Below are positions 22,580 through 37,670 of a DNA stretch of 64,000 nt, piece by piece. The DNA is from Halocaridina rubra (lineage: Eukaryota > Arthropoda > Malacostraca > Decapoda > Atyidae): assembly GCA_037179515.1 (NCBI GenBank), contig JAXCGZ010004236.1, positions 1-64,000 on the forward strand. The letters are read 5' to 3'. How positions within the stretch are numbered: the first letter of the stretch is position 1; the number at the start of each line of letters is the position of its first letter. The notes beneath the pieces were generated by a model. The model was not told the origin of the DNA, made no database searches, and saw only the letters and a list, made by a program, of their open reading frames with translations. The position numbers and the translations under genes are program-made.

Positions 22580-25500
22580 AATATTATATCTGTACCTTAT
22601 CTTACAAGACTTTAATTTGTGAATTTTGACTATATACAGTTGGAAAACATATAAAAATATGATATTTCATAAAATTTGCCCCAAAATATAAAGATAACAA
22701 CCAAAGTAACATATATAAATATAATATTTCATAAAATATTGCCCCAAAATAAACAGATAACAACCAAAGTTCTGATTTTACATAAATTTGCATTGCATTT
22801 GGCTTATTTAAGTACAGTACAATAATCTAAGCATAATTCAGAGTATACAGAAGATTGAGAATAGATTACATACTAAGTATAAAAACAGGTATATAAGAGT
22901 TTTGAATACAGTAAAGGCAATTTTCGACTTGTAGAGAAAGTGGTCAAACCAATTAGCAGAGTAAGATGAGCTATACTGTTACTATTATTACTACTACAAC
23001 TACCACTACAAGTACTAATAATAAAAATAATAAAATGATGATGAATAGGTTCAAAAAACACCAAACAATATGACTTGACGATCATAAACTTTCATTACAC
23101 AGTATAATATACATATGGAATTTTTCTTATAATGTTCACTGTCTTCTTTGAAAGTTTAAATGATGGTAACGTTTTTATATACTGGTACACCTTTATGAAT
23201 AATGAGACTACTTCAACTGTCTTAACATATGCATTTACCTGTAAAATGTTATAAGCCTAGTAGGTCTGGAATCATCTACATCTGTTGCCCATGACTGCAA
23301 CATAATGAAGATGGAGATATTGTCGTGTTCATTGAGACGAAGTAGAAGCTTCCCAAGTGCAGAGCAGACAATGCCCTCAATATCATCAACACTTTCTTGG
23401 TCATCCTATAGAAAATATTTAAAATCACTGCTTGTTTGTAATAAAATAGGAATCTGTGAGGTACATATCAAGAGGAAAAGTGATTTGGGTAGGTACAAAA
23501 AAATTATTACAATACAATTTACTATAATGGTACACTTCCCTGATACCCACTATATTTTCCATTGTAAGCCTAGTTACCAGATATAAAGTTTATCACCAGT
23601 TGAGCTAACTACTCTTTCACCTCTCCAAGATATTTTCTTCAGGATTTACTTCCAATTATGGTGCAAATCTATAATAAAAAAGCTACTGACTCCTTTGATT
23701 AGAAAAACCATCTGTTCACAAGTTACTAGGCTTACTTCAACAGATGCCAGATATTGATATCCACTTCATTATTGCACAAGATAATGGCACACTAATTTGA
23801 AATTATCCATACTCCTATGCAAAAAATTTATAGTCTACTTCGCAACATAGCATGTTCCATATACAAGAAACTTGTAAGTAAAAGGTTAAAGGGGCAAGCA
23901 ACTCAGATTCCATACGAGCATGAGAAAATTTTCCTTTAGATCTTTTAAATAAGTTACTATACAACCTAAGTCATCAGTTCCTGCCAGAACATAATCATAT
24001 CTGGAATTATTGCTAACAATAAGCATCCCTACTTCTGATCTTGTCCAATTCTCATCACTTTTTCATATTCACAGTTTTCTAACTGTGTCTACTGTATGTT
24101 CATGTATTTCTCACACTATTTCCTTATTTCCTTTGCACGACATGCAGACTTTGCAGGTTATTTGATAATTCCATGTATATAAAAGAAAATACAACATATG
24201 AATACGATGTAAGTGCCTCTAAGTGTGTTCCAGCCTCTTTCCAAAGCTTGGAGCAGTTTACTGATATTACAAATCACCTCATGCCGAGACCATCTATATA
24301 CTGAGTATCCAGACGCCTACAAATGTCCGTAATGTCAATAGCCCTACATAATAATATCCACGTCTTTTCCCTTTATCTCCATTGCATAACTGTAGCTTTA
24401 AGAGTTAAAAAACTTTCTATTTACGACCTTTTCATGAGTCTGTTATCATCCTCACTTCCCAAATGTTTAAAATTTCTTTTTCTTTCTTAAATACAATACA
24501 ATATTTTTGTCTTCTCATACCTCTTCCTCTCTCATTCCCAATCTATGGAATTGACTGTCTACATATTAAGTTTAGGGTAGTTCATTATAGGTTGTATATT
24601 ATTACTAAATACACCCATCAACTAACGATCCATTCAAATTTTCATGCACTAAGGCAGGTCAGCAATGGGTTATTTTCTCTCATAGTGAAATAGGGTATTG
24701 CATATTCTTACATATGAACCATGAATGGAAGTATAGAATTCATCCTCTAATCCAGCAGTGCTTATGTTGAAAAAATACCAGAGGTAATACGTAAATATTT
24801 ACCACAAAACGTACCACTACCAAGTATGACAGCATGACAAATAAATTTTAAAAAAATCACATGCCACCACTCCAATCTGTATAAATGTATTATAAATACC
24901 TTTAGAGTTCGAAGGTCTAAAGCCTGTGTAAATAGATTTATTAATGCAGGTTTCTCTTTGCTCACAACTTTGCTGTCGGTTTTAGTAATAAGAGTCTCCA
25001 CCATCAATATCAAAGCCTGTAATGCTGGAAGCTCACCCTCAGCTAAAGTTTTATATGCCTATAAAGAAAAATATCCATATTCAGATAAGAAAAGAAACAT
25101 ATGAAAAAATAAATTATTAAGAGAACAATTTCCATAAAGTGTAATACAAACAAATATGGGTACTTACCTCTGTAATGGTTGGAATCATGACGCGAGCTTC
25201 AATATGGGATGGGAAAGCCTCTCTAACGGCACTCAACCTTAAACCCAAACGAGATTCTTCAATGATGGCTTCTTTTTTCAGTGCACACATATGGCACACA
25301 GCACATATCAAAGCTTCTAAATGAGGGGATAAAAATTGGGCCATATTCTCAATGATCTGTAAAGCGGTAAAAAATTTTCTTCTTGGTAAGAAAAAAAGGT
25401 TACTTAAAAAAAAATATTTCTGCTCTTACTTTCCTTGCATGTTGCAAGAACCCATTAAAAACAAGATAGGAGCAGGCTGGTAATGTAACTGGAGGGATGT

Positions 25501-28500
25501 GGAAAGGGTATAGCAAGGAAACCTGAAGGCTGACTCTGAAACAAGATATAATAATTTGTTCTTAATGACTTTCTATGGGACTGCAAGTACAGGGGGTCCT
25601 TGACCTTCATCACAGTAACCCGATCTTCTGCATAAGTCAGAAGACACCTAAATAAGCACCTATGCAGTAGTAAAGTTCGAAATCTGATATATAGAAACAG
25701 CAGTATTATGTATGTACAACTGTACTGTACTGTATTATTACTGCATACTTTATGTTTTATGTAGTAGTTAAAAAGCATCACAGCGGACAGTAATGATTAC
25801 ACAAGGCTTCAGCCATTATTCCAGATATCCCAGTTGAAGAGAGTGATAGAGAGATTCTTCTTTCAAGACAAAGACCAGGATGTTCCACTTCCAGAGAGGT
25901 CCAAACATCTTTTTCCAGAAAAATGTCATCAGCAAAGATTGTGCTACACTTGCTATGCCTTGGTGCTTTTCAAACGTTTGATGATAATTAAATGGTAGTG
26001 CAGAAATATCTGGATATTTCATATGTTGGTGAAGCATCACAGCGGCACACCAAGTACAAAGCAATCTTTGCTAAAGACTTTCTGCGGGCCAAAAAGGGAA
26101 GGCCCGGTCACTCTCAAGGGAGAATATCATCATCAATCTTGCTAAAGACGCTTTTCTGGAAAAGTGCCTTCAGCTTGTATTCCAAGGCAAAGTGTGCTAC
26201 ATTGTTGAAAACATTTCTGGAGAAGAGCTATCAACTCTCTATCACTCTCTTCAACAGGGAGGCTGAAAGAAAGGGTCCCGGAAACTTGTGTAATAACTGC
26301 ACTCCTCTCTGGTGCTACACCAACATATATACAGTACTGTACATACAAAATATCAACTTATGAACATATTAAAATTCAATAATACTGCATACTTTATGTT
26401 TTATGTAGAAGTTAAGCATCTTCAACCTAAGTACTGTACATTACTGCATATGTATGTACGGTACAGTACTTTTTCTTACCTAAACACAACTTACGAACAA
26501 TTTTTCTTATGAACGGACTCCTGGAACCTAACTCGTTCGTAAGATGGGAAGTGTCTGTATATTCCTTACCTCTACTCCCGAGGTTGGCTTGCACACTGGA
26601 AGGGGCATTGCAGAGGAGGGAGAGACAGGCTTATTGGGAGGAGGAAGCTGGCAGGCAGGTGCTGAGGGAGACTGGGGCAGGTGCCAGGGGAGACTGGGGC
26701 AGGTGAGTCTGGAGAGGCAGGAGAACCTGCAGCAGGTGCTAAAGATATTGGGGCAGGTTAGTCTGGAGAGGCAGCTGAGGTAGAGGGTTCAGAATCTGTT
26801 CCTGGAGTCTCACTTTCTTGAAGAAATGTTCCAGGCAAGTCTGGAATGATTCAATCTTCTTCTCCCAAATTACCTTGCAACACCGCAGGGAATCCATGCC
26901 CCTCTGGCGACTTTAGTGTACCTGGCAGTGTTGGGGTCGTCAGCCTTAAACTTTGTCAGCCCTTCCTCTATCAGCACAAAACCTTCTTCAAAGTCCTTCC
27001 TTGTAAATCTCTTGGGCTCTAGGGTTGGCATTTCTTCCTCCTCTTCAATCATTTGCTTCTCCAGTTGAATGAAGTCCTCAGTAGATAACTCGTCTTCATG
27101 AGATTCCAGCTGTTCTGTTACATTATCAGAACCCACCTCCAACTTAAGCTCCTTACTCATGGCAACAACATCATTGGTGACAGCCTCAACTGTCTTCTCA
27201 ATGCCATGGAAGTCCTTCGCAAACTGAGGACACAGTTTTTTTCAATACACCATTAACCCTCTCGTGCACAGTGACACCAATGGCATGTATCAATTTTTAG
27301 GGCCTAAGTGCACCGTGACGCCATTGGTGTCCATTTGAACAAAAACATTAGTTTTAAATAGTTATATTTATGCCAAAGGCATAATTTTTTGGTTGAGCTT
27401 AAGTTTCCTTACTCTCTCCTGAATGAACTAATAAGTAACCCTCTCCAATGACTTGGCAGTTTCCAACTCCCTCACTCATCACTCAGACTATACGTCTCTT
27501 TATGCGCACATTATTCCATGCCCATAAACGGTCCTATGAATTATTGCTTCTCTTTTTTTTTTATTCATGAAAAACTACAACAAATAACGATGTCATTAAT
27601 ATACTATGCATAATGATAAATGTAGGTTTGGGGGAGGAAAATAGCTGAGAAACAAGATATCTCGGCACACTAAAAAACTGCCTGCCAGAAACAGGATTTC
27701 ACATATTAGAATGGAAGAGAAAACTTATTGAAATTTATGGTGCGCGAAAGGATTAAAGTTCGGGTGCTTAACTTTATCTCAAGAATCAGCAATGTTCAGG
27801 ACAGCTTGAAAAATATAGTTCGACTTCCAAAATTCTTTGAGAATCAAGTTCTTATCCTTTTCGGTTACCCTGAGAGCCATAGTGATTGTCCTTTAGAGGC
27901 AGTAAGACTGAAAAGAGGCAATGACACTCTAATCCACTGGCTGTAAGAGGGCAGTGGTGTCAGGTGGAAAGTAAATTTCCACTACTGGCACAAAATGGTT
28001 GCTGAACCAGTCCTCGAAAAATCTTGTTGACTTCCAGACAACAAGCAGTTGACCCTTCCAAATGCCCTTGAGTGCTCTTGGGTACTCAAATCACCAGCAG
28101 TATTGACCCCCAAAGATAAGTCAGTCTCTCCTTGCTGACTCTTTGGCCATGTGCTGTCTTCTCCTCCTTGGCCATGTACAGTGCATACAACAAGGCAAAC
28201 ATTTCAAGAACAAACCAGACTCATTCACATTAAATACTTGTTCAGCATGGTAGCCCCCCCTCCCTAATTATCTCAGCCAATGTCCTAGGAAAATCACTCA
28301 CTACTCCCTCTTCCCCACTAGCAATTTCACCTTGCACCTGAAGGTTATGCATATTAGCACGAGCCTTAAACTGCATAAACCAACCCTTACTGGGAACACA
28401 CTCTTCACTTTTACTCCATTCCCCCTTTTCCCTTTTCACAACCTTAAGCAATCTTTTAAGTTTTTCCTGAATCAAGATAAGGCTCACTGTTATACGCCAT

Positions 28501-31500
28501 TGTTACTGGTCATCTAGCCAAAGCACTACTAACCTTTCCATTTCAATCATTAGGACAGTATGCTGCTTAGTAATCACAGTGTCCTTCATAGAAATACAGT
28601 CTTTCACATGTTCAAGGATGAGATCTTTATCCTTCAAAATCGATACCACAGTCAAATGGCTTTACCCCAGTAATCTACCAATGTTGGTAGAAGTTTCTCT
28701 CTTTTTGAATGTTTTACTATATCTAACTTCACTTCCATGGTGATGACTTCCTTTTCTATAAAGCACTGCCATCAGAAGTATCTGCTATATGCTTGAGAGG
28801 CATAATACAGGTCAAAAATTATTGCAAAAACAAGCGAAAAATAACGAAGTGTGGATAAGCACTATAAAAAGATGGCGTACGAGTGGGAACTGGGCAACAC
28901 TTCATCCTCAGTCTAATGTCACATGATGACGTATTCTTCTGCCACACTCAACAAACTGTTCCGAGTGTGAAGTTCGTTTACAACTATGTACATATATTAG
29001 CTAATTTTGTAATTAAATTCAATTTAGATCATTCACAAAATCAAATACAAAAACAAATAAAAAAAAAATATTGGCTTGATATATACTTATACAACAATGC
29101 TGCGAGACGACGTATTATTCTGCCACATTCAACAAACTGTTCCGCACGCAAAATTTGTATTTGATGCAAACTACATACCGTATATACTCGTTTATCGTGC
29201 GATCTCGCATACTGTGCGACCACCAAATTTTCACCCATAAAAATGAATTTTATCATGTATCTCGTATATCATGCGAGTTTATTTTTTGAGAGACCAAATC
29301 ACTATACACTAACCTATTTTCTCCCAGCTCCTTATCCCATCTTTATGTTAAAAAAGAGTAAAAGAGAATGATAGAAGCAAGCGCATACAGCTATAAACAA
29401 ACCGAACAAGAAACAGCTTTATTGTTATCAACGGAATTGGCTAACAGCTGTTTTATATCATTTCAACTATCGTACGATCGTAAACAATTACTGTACTTAT
29501 GGTACATATGACGTCAAGTAGAATATGACTGATTTATTTTTTACATTATACCCAATGTCATGGCTTTATTATAACACGAATTAATATAATATGTTATGCA
29601 ATTAAAGAAGCAAAGCTAATGACTATAAATTATCGTGCATTGGCAACATGGATGAAACTCTATTAACTTTGATATTCCTTCAAAGTCGATGGTAAATAAA
29701 AAGGGAAAGAAAAGTATTTTAATCGAAACTACTGGGCATGAAAGAACACATAATAATTGTTTCTTTCAACAAGTAAAAGAAAATCCTTTTTGCGTTCTCT
29801 AGTTTACCACAATCAGCTGATTTGGAAAAACACAGGCTAACAGCTGTTTTATATCATTTCAACTATCGTACGATCGTAAACAATTATTGTACTTATGGTA
29901 CATATGACGTCAAGTAGAATAGGACTTATTTATTTTTTACATTATACCCAACGTCGTGGTTTTATTATAACACGAATTAATATAAGATGTTATGCAATTA
30001 AAGAAGCAAAGCTAATGACTATAAATTATCGTGCATTGGCAACATGGATGAAACTCTATTAACTTTGATATTCCTTCAAAGTCGACGGTAAATAAAATGG
30101 GAAAGAAAAGTATTTTAATCGAAACTACTGGGCATGAAAGAACACATAATAATTGTTTCTTTCAACAAGTAAAAGAAAATCCTTTTTGCGTTCTCTAGTT
30201 TACCACAATCATCTGATTTGGAAAAACACAGGCCTTGATGGTAGTCTCGATCAATAAAATTTCTTATAAATATTCGCTATGTTTGTGTTTTATAATACGA
30301 TACTAACATGTGAATATTACATGCATTATTATTGGATACAGTTAAGTAAAACATTGCTTTTATCAAAATCATGTTTATATCAAATACAGCTGTACTTTTT
30401 TACTAGAGTAAATGAATATATAGTTTGGTCAGTGGCGTAGCCTAGGCCAGCAGTACTTACATTATTTTTATACTTCGTGTATGATGCGTCTCCCCTAAAA
30501 TTAGCTTCAAAAAAAGCCTTCAAAAGTCGCACATTACACGAGTATATACGGTAAGTCGAAAAAAAGGATTTCTTAATAGTTTATGGAAGCTGCATTGCAA
30601 CCATGCAACATCGTAAGTCGAGGACGTCATAAACCAAGAACCCCCTGTACATGGCTGAGCAAATGAGTACAGCTGGCAGACAATAAAACTATTAACTGGC
30701 CGATTAGTAATACTTTTATACCTTCTGGTTATAAGCACCTTGCTGACTGTGGTGGAAGAAAGAATCAAACATAAAAAAAAAGAATATACTTAAATACTAA
30801 ATGTAGATGTTCAAAAGGTTTGTCATTACAGTATATGAAAATGATAAAAATATGTACAAATTATTTATCCATGCTGTTCTTATGTCACCCCAATTCAAAA
30901 TCTGTTTTTTTTATTTGGATAAAAGACTGGGTAAGTTTTCATTAGTATAATATAAAAATACTTTAAAATTTTTACTGGTGCTATATTTTTTTTTTACATA
31001 AGCATTTAATGATACTCATATTAATCATGAATGATGATTTTTGGGGTACATAATTTTTGCTCTAATATTACATACTTCTATTACAAACCATTGGTGAATT
31101 ACAGTTCATTCATATATTAGCAAGTACTTCAAGAAGTCTGGAAAAAACAAGTTAGAGAGTTCTGAAAGAAAACACAAACCTTTTGGGTAGCAGTGACAAC
31201 TGCCAAAGCAAGATGTTCAGATTCAGAATCAGGGTTCTTTAACAGCTTGATAATAACAGGAATTAATGCCACCAAGTGATTAACAGCATGAGCCTTCAAG
31301 GATCCCACAGCTTCTGCTATCACCAATAGTGCTTGGGTCACAATCTTCAATGAAGTCTCTGACAAGATATTTACATCTTAAACTCCAAAGTGATTTGCAT
31401 AGACCAAGGCAAATTTTAGATTACTGTATGAATATGTGATCAATTATTCACCATGGACTTTTTTTTTTATTTTTTTTTTTTTACTAAGGGTTGAGACGGT

Positions 31501-34500
31501 GCCTTCTTGTGAAGGACTTTGGTTGTGGCAAGTGCAACCATTACCCTAAGTGAATGTCCTTTATAACCTCAGACCATGACGGGCCGTGAATCCACGACCT
31601 GACAAATTGAAGTTGCAAGCATTACCACTCAGCCATATAGATTATTGAATGAATACATTCTATAAAAAACAATTGCATACAATTTATAAATTTGCAGATA
31701 TAATTAACAGTTGATGTGCTTTTACTGCTATCATTTCCACTGAAGTGTCTGCTAAGATATTTATAATTTAAAATATGAAGCAATATACAAAGAGCAAAAC
31801 TAGTTTTTTATTACTATATGAATATATTTCATAAAACAGTCATATATAATTGACTGATTTTACAAATAAAATTCACAGTTAATGTGTTTCTACTAGTATT
31901 ATAACATGATATTTGTTCATGTTATATGTATGACAAAGCCAAAAGTGAACCATCCACTTAAGTGAACATGGAAAAAATAAGTGATAAGAGAAATGTAGAT
32001 TCATATATACTCAACCTCAACTATACATAATAGTTTATTTAATAAATATATCAAAACACTCATTTAATTCTTTGGTATAATATCCACCAATTTTACATGA
32101 ACGTATAAACATCATTTAATGGAGGCTTCCCATTTAGTATCGTTTATAATATACTCCTGCGTCTGATAAATTACACACTATATAATTCCAAAAGCCGAAG
32201 TGGCTTCTAGAATGATATTAGCTCTTGACCTGTGGCCTATCAACAAAATTAATTACACTTCATTGTGCAAGCAATCTGACACTCCTCAGTGTAAAAGCTC
32301 ATACTGCCCCCCTTGACATTATAAAATCTACTGACTTACTTAGCTGGAAAAAACACAGGTTCATATATGGTAACACTACAACAGATTCCACATGTCAATT
32401 TCCATTCATTACTGCCCAATGCAACGGCATGCTAATTTGAAATTATCCATGCCCAAATGAGGAACAATTGCACTTTACCTCAGGAAAAAATATGCTCTTT
32501 AAAAAGGCCGTTCACAAGTAAAGAGCTAAAACAGTGCTGCAAATAACTTTGCGTATTGCAATCTAATCTGTACTTAAAATAAAGTGTTGCTCTTTGTTTT
32601 AAGAAAGTTCCTAAAAATCAAGAATATGCATCATACCTGACACATTTTAGAGCAAGCATTTCAGGAGAGAGCCAACGTACTGTAAATACCATAAGCCAAC
32701 TCAAGAGATAAAGTGGATAAGGGTATGCCATATTAAACGGTATATCATCCGATTAGCAGCTACAGTAACCTAAGTAAATTGCAATTTTCTTGGCTGTCTT
32801 GGTGTCACACATAAAATAAGTCAATTTGTGCTTTTCTACATAAGTGTTGCTCTTTGTTTTGTATTGATACATGGGATAATATCTAGCACATGAGTGGGTA
32901 CTACTTTATACCCCATCAGATTGTTAATAGGTACGTTTTTCTTAAAATAAAATCCGATGATATTGTTTTAGAATGAAATCACTGAAATGTATTATCAAGT
33001 ACAACCATAAGGAGACCATATAGAGCAAAATGTATAATGAAATTAATTATAATCCCTAAAAAATACCTCATAAATTAGCAAGAAAGCACAGAATGGAGGC
33101 ATGACACTGCTTTTTATTCTATATATCTCATTAATACAAATAATTTAACATGATCATGCTGACAGAGAATAATCAAGGTGCAGGAAAGCCACCCTCCAAG
33201 AGAAATTTTTGACGGAAAGCATGAAGACACAGAAAAAGAATGAATTAAGCAACAGCTTTAAAAAAAAAATATAGCAAACCACACTACATTGCTGTATCCT
33301 GTCTAATTACAGTGGCCCTATTTCCCCTTGTAAGGGGGTGGCCAAGCTAAAGAACTTAATCACTCCTCGTAGCTCCTTTGTATACAGGAAACTCAGATAT
33401 CAATACTTTCGTAAAAGAAATCATTTTTCAATAAGCCACTACAAAATAGAACTAAGTTTACCTTGATCGCACACTAGTTGAACGGCTGTAGACATGACTG
33501 GCATAATAGCACCAATCTTGACGTGAGGTGACAAGTGTTTAATAAGTAACTGCAAAGCATACATTCCAACTTGCCTGTTCTCTATGGGCTCATTGGAATT
33601 CGTTCCAATCTTTCTAAGTATATCAACAAATGGTAAGAGGTCTAATAAATCTTCCTTGCTGAAAAAAAGAGAAGGACTGTTAAAACAAGTGTATAGAAAC
33701 TCTTTCATCGTATAGCAAAGTTATCTTCAGACATTTTCATTAAAGAAGTTTTAATCTTGAATTATCATTCAAACAATATATTTCAATGCATCCATAATAT
33801 TCTTACAGCTAAATCCAAAATGGCACCAAAGGTATTTTATAATTCAGCAATAATGTAAAGAATATACTTCAGAACACCCAAAAGTCTATCGAGGAAATGC
33901 TACCATAAATTAAATTAATTTGTGTCAAATTATAACTTACAAACACAAAATGCTATCCTGATAAGCAGTATGATCAGATTGGATAAGTAAATAAATCTAA
34001 GTATAATGGGTAATGCTTACATGTATTGACATACATATTAACTTACTAAGCTAGAATTCAAAAAATAATCAAGCTCTCAACACTATGTAAAACACACTTT
34101 GCAGACTTGTCATGTAAATGATATGTATATGTAAAATATGCACTATTCTTTATGTGTAGATTCCTAGCACTGAAGTTTCAAACATATCCCATTACTCCTT
34201 CCTTTAACGCCATCAACCAGAAGCTTCTCGCTAATACATCCCTGCTTTACATAGAAACATTTACATTTTTTGCTGCTTGGTGAGTGTTACGTGGCCTCGG
34301 TAGTGGGGGAGGGATGCAACTTGCCAACTCATCAGAGCAGTGATGGAAGTAGTAGTAATAGAAAAGAGAAAGGGATGATACCTTACTGCGAAGAGAGAGA
34401 GAATCCAGATTAGAAATAAGAGAAGGGTCATTAATGAGTCTGACTGCCTTAGATTCAACCCTACCAAGGAGATAAGTATAAGAAGAAGCACACCAGATGT

Positions 34501-37500
34501 GTGAACAGTATTCAAAGCAAGGACGGATAAGACCTTTATAGTTTTAAGTAACTGTAAAGAGGAAAAAGAAATGACAAAAATGAAACAAAGCCCCAAATTT
34601 TTTAGATGCAAATTTAGAAATATGGATTATGTGATTCCTCCAAGACAAGTTAGAGGCTATATGGATTCCTAATATGTTGACAGAATTAAGAGGATAAATT
34701 TCGCTAGTTTCGAAGACTATAGGGTTATCAGGAGGAAAAGAAGATAAAGAGATGGCCAGGAACTGTGTCTTGAAGGCATTAAATTTAACTAAATTTTGGC
34801 TGCCCCACTCAGATACCCTCTGCAAAACAGAGTTGAGAGTAGAAGAAAGAGTGATACGAGACTGATTACGAGTAGCAGAAGAAGGTTTTGAAGAAGAGGC
34901 AGAGGAAAAGTGAAGGGTAGAATCGTCAGCAAAGGCATGAAGAAGCGAGAAAGATGGGGATTGTAGAAGATCATTGATGAAGAGATGGAACAGAGTAGGT
35001 GAAAGAACAGAGCCCTGTGGAACAACATTGGTATCAGGGAAAGGGCTAGCTGTTACACAATCAACAACTACAGATATAAAACGATCAGAAAGAAAACTGG
35101 AAATCAGAGAACAGAGAGAAGGGGTAAAGCCATAGGCAGGGAGTTTGGCCAACAGAGCCTTGAGACAGACTCAGTTAAAAGCCTTAGAGATATCAAGGGC
35201 GACGATAAAGGATTCCCTCTAGTTCCTCAGAGAAGATAACCATACATGAGTAAGATAGGACAGGAGGTCACAAGTTGATCTTGCCTTGCAGAAGCCATTC
35301 TGGTGATCAGAGATAAGCGAGTTAGAATCAAGGCGTTTCAAGTAGTGAGCATTGAGCAAAGTTTCGAAAACATTAGCAAAAGATGAAGTTAGGGTAATAG
35401 GTTGGTAGTTTGAAGGAATAGAGCGGTCACCCTTCTTAGGAACAGGTTAAATTAGAGTATGCTTCCAAGATGAAGGATAGGTACTGGTTGACAGAATGAC
35501 GTGAAAAAGACGGCAAAGCACGGGAGCCAGTTCATCTGCAAACTCCTTAAGGAACCATGCAGGGATACCATCGGGACCAGATGCCTTGTTCGTTTTTAGT
35601 GAGCGAAGACCCTTATGAAATTTGCGTGAAGAAAGGATAAGGGAGGGCATAGGGTTAAAGAGGGGTAAAGAATGAGGGACATGTGCACTGGAATCGTTTA
35701 CAGAAGAGTTGGCAGTAAAATGAGAGCCAAAGAAAGTGGCTTTCTAAGTGGGAAAGCAAGCTATAAAACCATCAGAACAAATGAGAGGGGAAAAGCTTGA
35801 GTTACAGAAGTTTTTGGAGAGGTTTTTGGCTAAAGACCAGAAACATTTGTCAGTGGGAGAGGAATTAAGGTCATCAACTTTCCTTCTTATAAAGGAAGCC
35901 TTAGACCTTCGAATCTGAGCAGTACAGCGATTCCTAGCTACAATAAAAGCAGAAAGAGTTAAACTGGAAGGTGAGGTTTGGTAAGACAGGTGTGCCCGAT
36001 TCCTAGCCTGGATAGTCATGGAGCTGGCATGGTCAAACCAAGGATTAGGGGGAGAGAAAGTTTTCATAGAGGAGGGGATGTACATCTCCACTCCCGAGGT
36101 TATGATCTCAGCATCTTTTAGGACTACCTGATCAGGATTACGGGATCAAAAGCAGTAGTCATCCCATGGGAAGTCAAAGAGGAAGTTATGCAAATCTTCA
36201 CGATGCGTACGCTCAAAAACCAAAGGCTGCGTGAAGTAAGAGGGATTGGTGGAGGGGGAGCAAAACTGGAAGAGACTGAGATCACAGAGTGGTCAGATTT
36301 ACCAAGAGGGGAAAGCACAGAATAAGAGTAGTTTGAAGGGTTAGAAGTACGAAATAAGTCTATAGTGTAGGCTGCATGTTCGTGTAGATCGGGAACACGA
36401 GTAGGATGTTTGATAATTTGCTCCAGATCATGAGTAATAGAGAAAGCAAGGGCCTTACTTCTTCCCACACCAGTGTGAGAAGAATTAAGCCACTCACTGT
36501 AGTGTACATTGAAGTCTCCAATATAGGGAACATTGGCATGTGGGTGAGAGGATAGCAAGGACTCATGGCAAGAGGACAGATATTTAAAGAAAGACATAAA
36601 CTCGGTGGAGTTTGGAGAACAGTAGCAGAAGCAAAGGAATACAGAGGTAGTGGAAGGATAGATTTTCAGCCAGAAAACATCAAAGTCAGGAGATTCAAGG
36701 TCCATGAGCCTTGCAATAGGAGTGTTAGTGTTGCAGTAGTCACACACCCCACCTCTGGAACGAAAACAAGAATACAGGTTACAGGGAGAGATTTAAAATG
36801 GTCAGTAGAAGCATGGATAGACAGCTCGGTTTCAGATAGGAGGTAGAGCTTAGGAAGAGAAGTACCCAAGTGCTGTTCCACAAATGAAAGATTTGAGTTC
36901 AGCCCACGAATGTTAGAATAATGAGGAGTGAAAGAAGCAGATCTATTAGGAGGTGCAAGGTGGAGGTCAGAGCCATTACTACCACCAGCGTGTCTGCCCT
37001 CAAGCCAGTAGTGGAGTCAACAACATCCCCGGAGATTCTTCGCACCCATCTATGCCAGGTACTGGGGGCCATAAGCTATGGACCTTCCATAAATAATAGC
37101 AAATATGAGGAAATAAGAGGGCAAAAAGAAATAGATATGGGGAGTGTTGTGACTTGTAAAATGTAATGGAATAGCAAGATGAGTAATAAATGAATTTTGA
37201 TAGTAATAATAATGTAATAATACAGTACACGACAATAACATATATTAATACATGGGCAGATAATGAGGAGGATTTTGTTTGTATTTGTGAATGTTGTTTG
37301 CTCGTAAGTGGGGGAGCTTCTGTAAATGCTATGCCTAATTCATGATCATGCTCATTTCATGAACTTGCCGAATTCATGAAATGCAGTCAGTACAAAAAAT
37401 AATTCTAAAAACTGAGTCAATAAAAAATAATCTAACTCTTATCTACAAAATGAAATAAAAATGAAATGAACAGGTACACGTATAAATGTAATGCTGAGTT

Positions 37501-37606
37501 GTAAAATTTTAGGTACTTTCCTATTTTCTATCTTATCTGCTTTCCTAAATGGAGCAATCTGCTTTATAGTCTTTGAATTTTTCGTGCAGGGCTTATTGCT
37601 TGGCTT

Positions 37607-37670
<64 letters not shown>

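Larger units (their letters stand above)
25590..30647 (-). mobile_element. Tigger copy 2, reversed, with two elements nested inside
   Basis: TA-flanked ends CAGGGGGTCCTTG (left, 25590) and, read inward from the right end at 30647, CAGGGGGTTCTTGG. Between them are minus-strand transposase remnants (26560-28520) and two younger TA-flanked inserts (about 25690-26557 and 29178-30551). Removing both leaves about 2.8 kb, close to the 2.6 kb of the 17183 copy. The whole block occupies most of the HEATR1 intron 25357-31179. Confidence 0.75.

Noticed and set aside
22602..23085. Two hydrophobic minus-strand frames in a HEATR1 intron
   Set aside because: AT-rich chance frames without conserved features; HEATR1 phase is continuous across the intron.
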